A DNA stretch of 64,000 nt from Rehmannia glutinosa (taxonomy: Eukaryota; Streptophyta; Magnoliopsida; Lamiales; Orobanchaceae). This document shows positions 56,801 through 64,000 of the stretch, piece after piece. The stretch's first letter is position 1; each line of letters begins with the position of its first letter. The notes under the pieces were generated by a model. That model was not told where the DNA came from. It searched no databases and saw only the letters and a list, made by a program, of their open reading frames with translations. The position numbers were made by a program, and so were the translations under genes. The DNA lies in NCBI GenBank assembly GCA_016081115.2, contig JABTTQ020000186.1, positions 1-64,000 of the forward strand. The letters run 5' to 3'.

Positions 56801-58536
56801 ATGAAGAGGATATTATTGAACAAATTGTTCAAGTTAATGATCAACCGTCTACATCAAATGATCAACCGTCCACTTCAAATGGCCCTCAAGAAGATAGAGG
56901 TGATACATCGGATCTTCCCGTTGCATTGAAATTTAAGGGAGATCACCCAAAAGATCTTATTATTGGTGACCCCCTTGACAAAGTGATGACCCGGAGAAAA
57001 TTTGCCGAGAAGACTCTTATTTCTCAAAAAGAGCCTAAGAATGCTAAGGAGGCCATTGAGGATGAGGATTGGTTCTTAGAGATGCAAGAGGAGTTAAATC
57101 AATTTAAAAGAAATGATGTATGGGAATTGGTACCTTGTCCTCCATCTCAAACTATTATTGGTACAAAATGGGTATTCCGGAACAAACTTGATGATCAAGG
57201 CAACATTGTTCGAAATAAGGCAAGGTTAGTAGCTCAAGGGTATTGTCAATAAGAAGGTATTGACTATGATGAAACTTTTGCACCCGTAGCACGTTTAGAA
57301 GCTATTCGTATTTTACTTGCCTATTCTTGTTTTAAGAATTTCAAACTTTACCAAATGGATGTTAAATCCGCTTTCCTAAATGGTATTATTCAAGAAGTCT
57401 ATGTAAAACAACCTCCCGGGTTTGAAAATTTTTCTAGGCCTAATGATGTTTATAAACTAAAAAAATCCTTGTATGGTTTAAAGCAAGCACCCCGTGCATG
57501 GTACGATAGACTTAGCTCTTTATTTTTTGCAAAATGGCTTTATAAGGGGTAAAGTTGATACAACTCTCTTTCTTTTTGAAAAAGGGCAAGATTGCTTACT
57601 TGTGCAAATTTATGTTGATGATATTATCTTTGGTGCTACTAATGATTCTTTGTGCAAGAAATTCTCTAAATTGATGCAAGGTGAATTTGAAATGAGTATG
57701 ATGGGGAGCTCAAACTTTCTTGGACTCCAAATTAAGCAATGCCAAGAAAGCATATACATTTCTCAATCTAAATATACAAAAGAACTTTTGAAAAAGTTCG
57801 GCATTGAAGAAGGAAGAACCGTTTCTACTCCCATGGCAACAAATATCAAAATTGACAAAGATGAAAAAGGCAAGTCCGTGGATGAATCAAAGTATCGAGG
57901 TATGATTGGTAGTTTACTTTATTTAACCGCTAGTAGACTGGACATTCTTCATGCCGTATGCCTATGCGCTCGTTTTCAAAGCAATCCCAAAGAATCTCAT
58001 ATGAGTACCGTTAAAAGGATTTTTCGATATTTGAAAGGCACTATTCAATATGGTCTATTTTATCCAAAGAATGAAAATTTTTCTCTTAAAGGTTATAGTG
58101 ATTCGGATTATGCGGGAAATATTGATGATTGGAAAAGTACTTTCGGACATGTCAATTTTTAGGCGATTGCCTAGTTTCTTGGTTTTCAAAGAAGCAAAAC
58201 TGTGTTTCCCTTTCAACGACCGAAGCCGAATATATTTCCGCCGCCTTTTGTTGTACACAACTTCTTTGGATGAAACAAACCTTAGCGGATTTCAAATGCT
58301 CTTTTGAAAACTTACGTATCTTTTGTGATAATATATCCGCTATAAATATTGCTCAAAATCCGGTTCATCATAACCGTACTAAACATATTGAGATTCGACA
58401 TCATTTTCTAAGAGATTGTGTTTCAAAACGAAAAATTGAGATATCTTTTGTACCATCTCAAGATCAATTAGCGGACATTTTTACTAAACCGCTATCTTCC
58501 GAGACTTTTGCATCGTCTGAGCTCGGTAAGGCATAA
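53840..58536 (+). pseudogene. Ty1/copia gag-pol, copy B1, broken
   Basis: Starts MATYDAHLTTGAS, with a gag UBN2-type core (ENFNMHDGENISKMVERL; LPGSWSKKV) and two zinc knuckles, CFKCGKPGHFIADCP and CFFCGKVGHYANNCK. Protease motif WLVDIGCSRHMTG (DIG instead of DSG), integrase HHCC (HRRLGHVGYKNL...CDTCQKNK) and D-D-E blocks (HLDLYGDIG; SIRSDRGGEFDGEF; QQNGVAERKNRTLQEM) follow. RT has VARLEAIRI, SLYGLKQAPRAW and YVDDIIFGAT. RNase H has LSTTEAEYISAAF and HNRTKHIEIRHHFLRD. Damage: 2-bp loss at about 54066 (shown by B2), a +1 offset between gag and protease frames, TAA at 57250-57252, and frameshifts near 57540 and 58145. It also has a 14-codon in-frame insertion at about 54730, absent from B2. Confidence 0.93.
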
Positions 58537-59731
58537 ATGCATATTGAATGAGACTTACGTTTGCATTTTGCATATTTTTGAAACTTAGGGGCGAAAAATT
58601 GGATTTTTGGTTGAAAATTCGGATTTCATCAAATGTCAAGACAGTGGGCTAAACAGGTTGAGGGCAACCGGTCGCCCTCAACGTCGACCGGTCTCCCTAA
58701 GCCTAAGTTTGGATTAAAACCGTTCTGTCTTCAGCATTCTTCATTTTAACTTATTTTGCCCATTTTTCGTCCCCTTTGTCAAATTCACACAAATTTCACT
58801 CAAAATTTGTTTTCATGCATTCAAATCACAACTTGTACCTTATATAGCATGTTTATCATCATCATGGCTCATCTTTTCCGATCAAATGGTAAGAATTTTT
58901 CTTCATTTGCTCAATTGGGTTGAACCCTTGAGTTTATGGCCTTCTTGTATATTTCTTGATATTTTTCGCATATGATCTTGATGAGCTTAATTATTATGTT
59001 GTATTGTATGATGTTTGATGTGAATTGGTGATGAATTTTTTGGCTTGAATCATTTACAAGGGCTATATACAACTTCTTTTAATTTTCACGCCCACAAAGT
59101 GTTCGATGAAATGTCACAATGAAAATCTCAACTTCTACATGAGTCTCTTGCTTCCAAATGTCTTCAATACTTATTGAGATCATGTTTTGGCAAATAAAAT
59201 GAGTGTATGAACTCTTCATGACACATTTCTCCCATTTTCCTTGGATTTTTAACTATAAATTGCTCAACGGTTGATAAACCGAGTCTCTTTGCGCACTTTG
59301 ATATAATTGTATGATGTGTTTATCATCCTAACATTCTTTTTGATGATTTCAAAGGGGGAGAAACAGGAAATTGACTTGTTAGCCCAAAGAAGCTAATAAA
59401 AGCTCGCAATAAAAGCTATAAGCTATGGCTTCCTAAAGCCAAGAATACCTAGTCCATGGCTTGTATTATGGACTCAATTGCAAAAGATTATAAGCATTGT
59501 GACAGGGGGAGCTTCTTAGCTTATGATGTTCTTATGCATCTTATATAAGCTTGTTATAGCTTGTGCTTCTAGCTTATGCAATATCTCGTGTTGATATGCT
59601 CATAGATAGGGGGAGATTTGTATGAAATGTTTTTAACGGATACTTCACTCGTAAAACCGGAAAATTTATTTGGTTTCAAAATCGTCCTCGAGAAAATTGT
59701 TTTGGTTTGTAATCATCAAAAAGGGGGAGTT
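58537..59731 (+). other. 3' non-coding region of B1 with multiplied polypurine tracts
   Basis: About 1.2 kb without coding potential between RNase H and the LTR. AGGGGGAG-type purine runs occur at 59351-59360, 59503-59511, 59607-59615 and 59720-59730; the last directly precedes the LTR and is the working PPT. Paired ACCGGTCG-type palindromes occur at about 58659-58690. Repeated PPTs are a known trait of Sireviruses. Confidence 0.75.
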
Positions 59732-60387
59732 TGTTAGATAAATGTTTTTATCATGATTTTGATGATTTTGTTCGATTTTGTTCAAATGAGTTTTTAAACC
59801 AAAACAATGTCCCTAAATGTTGTCTAAATATTTCCGACCATCTTAAAATATTTTTACTATTTTTCAGAGTATTCTTTGGAGTTTATTTTCGATAAAAAAT
59901 TGGACAACACATTTGTTTCAGGCTTGACCGGTCGCCCTATAGGGCAACCCGTACCTGAGTTGAGTTTTGAAACAGAAAATGGGACGTAAGAAAAATGGGG
60001 AAGGGCGACCGATCGACCAGGTGGTCGACCGGTGAGGGCGATCGTCGACCCGGGCGGCCGTGCACTGAGAGCACCCTTTTAGTTGATCTTCTCTGTTTCG
60101 TATTTTCTTCAACCCCAACCGGTCATAGTCAAGGGCGACCGGTCGCACCCCCTCCGACCGGTCCCCCTATGTAAAATTTGCTGAAATTCAATTTCAATCT
60201 TGTCTCTGCGCGACCGGTTTGACCCCTTGTTTATCAGCAAACTATCCGTTGCATTTTCAGATAGCTTTTCCCTATTTTGTGGGATTGATTTCTAACAGCT
60301 CTATTGATGATTTTAAATGGTTTCTTTTGCAGCAAATCACTCCCCAAGGAGGAGCCTATGTCTGGAAATGAAAACCAAGTCCTCTCC

Positions 60388-60395
60388 TATAAATA
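60388..60395 (+). promoter_or_regulatory. TATA box in shared LTR B
   Basis: TATAAATA in the same context as the 5' LTR copy at 53173-53180. Confidence 0.75.
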
Positions 60396-60651
60396 GAGGC
60401 TTCATTCAAGCAACAATATATAACACTCCATACAAGCAAAGAGCAAACAAACAAACACTTTCATATATCTTGTTGTATTAGCCTTAGCACTTTCACTTGC
60501 AAAGGTCTAGGCTTTCAATTCTCGATTACACTTGTACTCATATTGTATCAATCATTATTGAGTTGTAATCTTGATTTTGGTCATCATTCAACACAAGACA
60601 TCCTTGTGAGTATTCTTGTGGTAAGAATACACTTGGGTGATCTAGGTGATA

Positions 60652-60751
60652 GGTGTTTGAAGGTTGTGGTAATCTTCAAAGGTGTTGTAAGAGGATTGTG
60701 GTAATCCTCAAGGTGGTGTAAGAGGGTTGTGGTAATCCTCAAGGTGTTGTA
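60652..60751 (+). repeat. 30-bp hairpin-forming tandem repeats in shared LTR B
   Basis: Same three-unit array as at 53451-53550, with one unit changed (gagggttgtgg instead of gaggattgtgg). Confidence 0.85.
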
Positions 60752-60992
60752 TTAATTTTTGGTAAATTAATAAAATATTTTTTTCTTTTTGAAATCCATC
60801 CCGGATATACTGGGGTGGTAGTAGATTAGGCCCTAGGTGGGTTGAACTACTATAAATCGAAGTGTGCTATTTACTTTCCGCACTTAGCATTTCATCTTTG
60901 CTTGAGTTTTACGAAAAAGAGGGCAAAATCTGAAAAACCGGGATAATCTATTCACCTCCCTCTAGATTATAGTAGCCACTTGGACTAACAAG

Positions 60993-61005
60993 TGGTATCA
61001 AAGCC
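60993..61005 (+). promoter_or_regulatory. Primer binding site of B2
   Basis: TGGTATCAAAGCC, complementary to initiator tRNA-Met, two bases after the LTR end. Confidence 0.88.
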
Positions 61006-61047
61006 AAACTCTTTGGCTAGCTCGTTCCGAGTAAAGAGGAAATATCC

Positions 61048-64000
61048 ATGGCTACATATGATGCTCATCTCACCACCGGCGCCTCCACCAACAAGCCACC
61101 ACTATTCGACGCTAACAACTACGCATTTTGGAAAGACCGTATAGAGTGCTTTCTACAAGGGTATGGGTTCGACATTTGGAATGCAGTTATTGAAGGAGTT
61201 GATCAACCAACCAAGAAATCGGAGGATGGCACCTCGACTCCTAAACCTTTCAAGGAGTTCGATGAAAATGACAAAAAAGCTTTCTCTCTAAACGGTAAGG
61301 CCTTAAATATTTTGCATTGTTCTCTTACGACTCACTGAGTATAATCGCATAAGAGGCATAAGGTCGGCACATAAGGTTTGGGAAAAATTGGAGACAATTT
61401 ATGAAGGGAATAAGAAGGTCAAGGAAGCAAGAAAGACCATGCTTGTTAAAGACTGAAAACTTTAACATGCATGATGATGAGAAAATATCCAAGATGGTGG
61501 AAAGGCTTGATAATATTGTCAATCCTCTTGTGGCCCTCGGTAAAGTCATCTCCGAAGAAGACAAGGTAACTAAGGTATTGAATGCTCTTCCCGGCTCATG
61601 GTCCGAAAAAGTAATGGCAATCACGGAGGCACAAAACCTTGAGACACTCAAGTTTGACGAGCTTATTGGAAACCTCCTCATCTATGAAGTCTATCTCAAG
61701 GAGAGGAAAAATTCCAAACCATCCATAAATCAATCGGGTATGCAAATTATTCCTAAAGGCCTTACTTCTTCTTCTAACAATGCATACTATGATAATGATG
61801 ATGATGATGAGGAGACAGCCGCACTTGTTCGAAAATTTGCAAATTTTGTGAATAAAAATAAAGCAAGAAAACCAAGAGATAATTCTTGCTTTAAATGCGG
61901 AAAACCCGGGCACTTCATTGCCGATTGCCCAAAGCTCGATGAAGAAGAGCAAAAGAAAAGGAGGCCTTTCACGAAAAAGAAGGCTCTAAATGCGGAGGTC
62001 AAAACGTGGGATGAACTACTCGAAACAATCGATGAGGAAGGAGAAACCGAACACGGTCTCATGGCCATAGACGATGAAAACAATGAGGTACACTCTAATT
62101 CTTCTACTTCCTCCATAGTTGATGACTTGCAATGTGATTTTGATGAATTGCAAATTGAGTTTCAAAATTTAATTGTTAAATACAAATATTTGAAAAAGGA
62201 GCATAAGGAGCTTAAGGTTGAAAAAGAAAAATTATTTACCTCTTATGAATCTCTAGACAAAGCTCATGCTCTTACTCTTACTAGAGTTCACTCTCTTGAA
62301 ACCGAAAAGGAATCGCTCACAAAAGATATTGAATGTTTGAAAAATGATGTGCATCGTTTCAACATAAGCACGGATAAAGTCACAAATATTTTAGATGCAC
62401 AAAGAGGTGAGCATTCCAAATTGGGACTTGGTTATAAGCCATTTCAAAGTGTTTTTAAGAAAAATAACCAAGGTCCGACTTTTGTACGTGCTAATAGTTA
62501 TAATACTCCAACATGTTTTTATTATGGCAAAGTTGGACATTATGCTAATAATTGCAAATTGAGAAATAGCTCTAGATATGTTTGGAGACCCAAATGTCTC
62601 AAGACTAACCCTCATGGACCCCAAAATTATAGGGTACCTAAAAGAAATTCTTTGGTAGGTAATAGGGGCTATAACAACAATGGAAGATTCAAAATGGCTC
62701 GTGGACATCGGATGTTCACGCCATATGACCGTGAGGAGAGAACTTTTTACAAACATCGAGCTCTTAGAAGAGGGTATGGTCATGTTCGGCAATGGGAAAG
62801 GAAAAATTCTTGGAAATGGAGAAATTGGTAACTCTTCTTTCTCTCTTAGTAATGTTCTTTTAGTAGAAGGGCTTAAGTTTAATTTGATAAGTGTTAGCCA
62901 ACTTTGTGATTCAAATTATAATGTTTTCTTCAATAAAGAAAAATGCCTTATACTTAAAAATGGTGAAATTATTTGTGAAGCAAATAGAAAAGACAATCTT
63001 TACAAAATTTGTACAAGTGATTTGGTTAGTCAAAATATTTCTTGTTTAGTCGCCAATAATGATTTAACTAGTTTATGGCATAGGCGACTTGGACATGTTG
63101 GATACAAGAATTTGAAAAATATTTACAAAAACCAACATGTGAAAGGACTACCCAAATTGAATTTTGAAAATCTTGGCTTATGTGACACTTGTCAAAAAAA
63201 CAAATTAGTTAAAAGTAGTTTTAAGCCCAAAAATGAAATTTCCACAACCAAACCCCTACAATTGCTTCACCTTGATTTGTATAGGGATATTGGTACGACA
63301 AGTCTAAGTGAAAAACATTGCACTTTCGTTATTGTCGATGATTTTTCTAGATATACTTGGGCTCTTTTTCTTACCAATAAAAGCGATGCCGTTAATGAGT
63401 TTGTTAAGTTGTGTAGACTTATTGAAAATGAAAAGGAAGACACTATTAAGTCTATTCGAAGTGATCGTGGTGGAGAATTTGATGGTGAATTTAGAGTCTT
63501 TTGTGAAACCAAAGGATATGCTCATAATTTTTCGGCTCCAAGGACACCTCAACAAAATGGAGTAGCCGAAAGGAAAAATCGGACACTACAAGAGATGAGT
63601 CGGTCCATGCTCAATGAATTTTCACTTCCAAAATATTTTTGGGCCGAAGCCGTAAGTACCGCTTGCTATGTCATTAATCGAGTTTATATTCGTCCTAAAA
63701 TGAATAAAACTCCATATGAGCTTTGGAAAGATAGAACTCCAAATATTAGTTATTTCAAGATATTTGGTTGTAAATGCTTTATTTTGAATACCAAGGATCA
63801 ATTGGACAAACTTGATCCTAAGGCCGATGAAGGGATATTCATGGGATATTCAACAAAAAGCAAAGCATATCGGGTTTACAATAAGACTAGTGGAGTTGTT
63901 GAAGAATCCATCCATGTCAAATTTAATGAAGCTTCGGGTGTTGAAAGAATACCTAATGATGAAAGTGATGAAGAGGATATTATTGAACAAATTGTTCAAG
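61048..64000 (+). pseudogene. Ty1/copia gag-pol, copy B2, gag damaged, pol open to window edge
   Basis: Starts MATYDAHLTTGAS as in B1. Relative to B1 it has one extra base near 61331 (the frame ends HCSLTTH-stop) and two bases lost near 61456 (GTTAAAGACTGAAAAC), then an open gag from 61401 to 62831. The first knuckle CFKCGKPGHFIADCP is intact; the second is CFYYGKVGHYANNCK, with one zinc Cys replaced by Tyr. Pol lies in the +1 frame from 62680: protease WLVDIGCSRHMTV, HHCC (HRRLGHVGYKNL...CDTCQKN) and integrase D-D-E (LDLYRDIG; SIRSDRGGEFDGEF; QQNGVAERKNRTLQEM). It stays open to base 64000, so the RT and 3' LTR lie outside. Domain order is that of Ty1/copia. Because of the gag breaks it is unlikely to be autonomous. 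Confidence 0.9.

Larger units (their letters stand above)
59732..60990 (+). repeat. Complete LTR shared by B1 and B2
   Basis: 1259 bp, from TGTTAGATAAATG just after the PPT to CACTTGGACTAACA just before the PBS of B2. It carries repeated GACCGGTCG palindromes (59925-60215), a TATA box at 60388-60395 and the hairpin tandem repeats at 60652-60751. It serves as 3' LTR of B1 and 5' LTR of B2. An antisense ORF at 59918-60148 is incidental. Confidence 0.93.

Noticed and set aside
1..64000. tRNA, rRNA or known snRNA/miRNA genes
   Set aside because: No tRNA boxes A/B in correct spacing with a cloverleaf, and no rRNA or snRNA signature words were seen; the only strong hairpins belong to transposons.

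Overview
This window looks like nuclear DNA of a flowering plant, most likely a eudicot. The evidence is AT-rich intergenic DNA, GT-AG introns, a trichome-birefringence-like gene, TTTAGGG telomere-type repeats, and dense plant transposons (hAT-type MITEs, MULE, CACTA, Helitron, Ty1/copia). I cannot name the species.

Host genes occupy about 0.3-14.3 kb. A ten-exon gene on the + strand (338-7128) encodes a protein of about 740 aa ending in a double-stranded-RNA-binding-like fold. A three-exon gene on the - strand (11410-14315) encodes a 446-aa TBL-family polysaccharide O-acetyltransferase. Both have MITEs in their introns. The space between and beyond them holds hAT-type MITEs, several with visible 8-bp target duplications, and one MITE nested inside another at 14.8-15.8 kb.

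From about 17.9 to 29.16 kb lies a large, decayed Mutator-like element (MULE). It carries a DUF1985 plus Ulp1-like (C48) peptidase gene (+), two paralogous small genes resembling Myb/SANT-like domains (-, one apparently intact), and a mudrA-type transposase pseudogene (-). Its non-coding spacers carry arrays of the 12-bp palindrome TCGATTAATCGA, and its right edge is a near-perfect 200-bp fold-back. The layout resembles VANDAL/Kaonashi-type MULEs, where an element-encoded factor recognises repeated motifs in the element's own non-coding DNA. This is my best candidate for an undescribed system.

From about 30.9 to 36.0 kb is a probable CACTA element with captured host gene pieces (a RecQ helicase exon and F-box/LRR/FBD exons). 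Next come a short Helitron helicase fragment, a gypsy-like LTR piece, and a Helitron RepHel pseudogene (-) with a recognisable 3' end at 38363. That Helitron is cut at 42483 by the 3' LTR of a minus-strand copia element (42.48-52.77 kb, called A here). A has a long extra 'env-like' ORF and a deleted reverse transcriptase.

From 52.77 kb to the window end is a second copia family (B, + strand) arranged as truncated LTR - internal 1 - complete LTR - internal 2. The two internal regions share one LTR. Copy 1 is broken by several frameshifts and stops. Copy 2 has a damaged gag, but its pol frame is open to the window edge. The right half is thus a nest of transposons, and only the first 14 kb looks like ordinary gene space.
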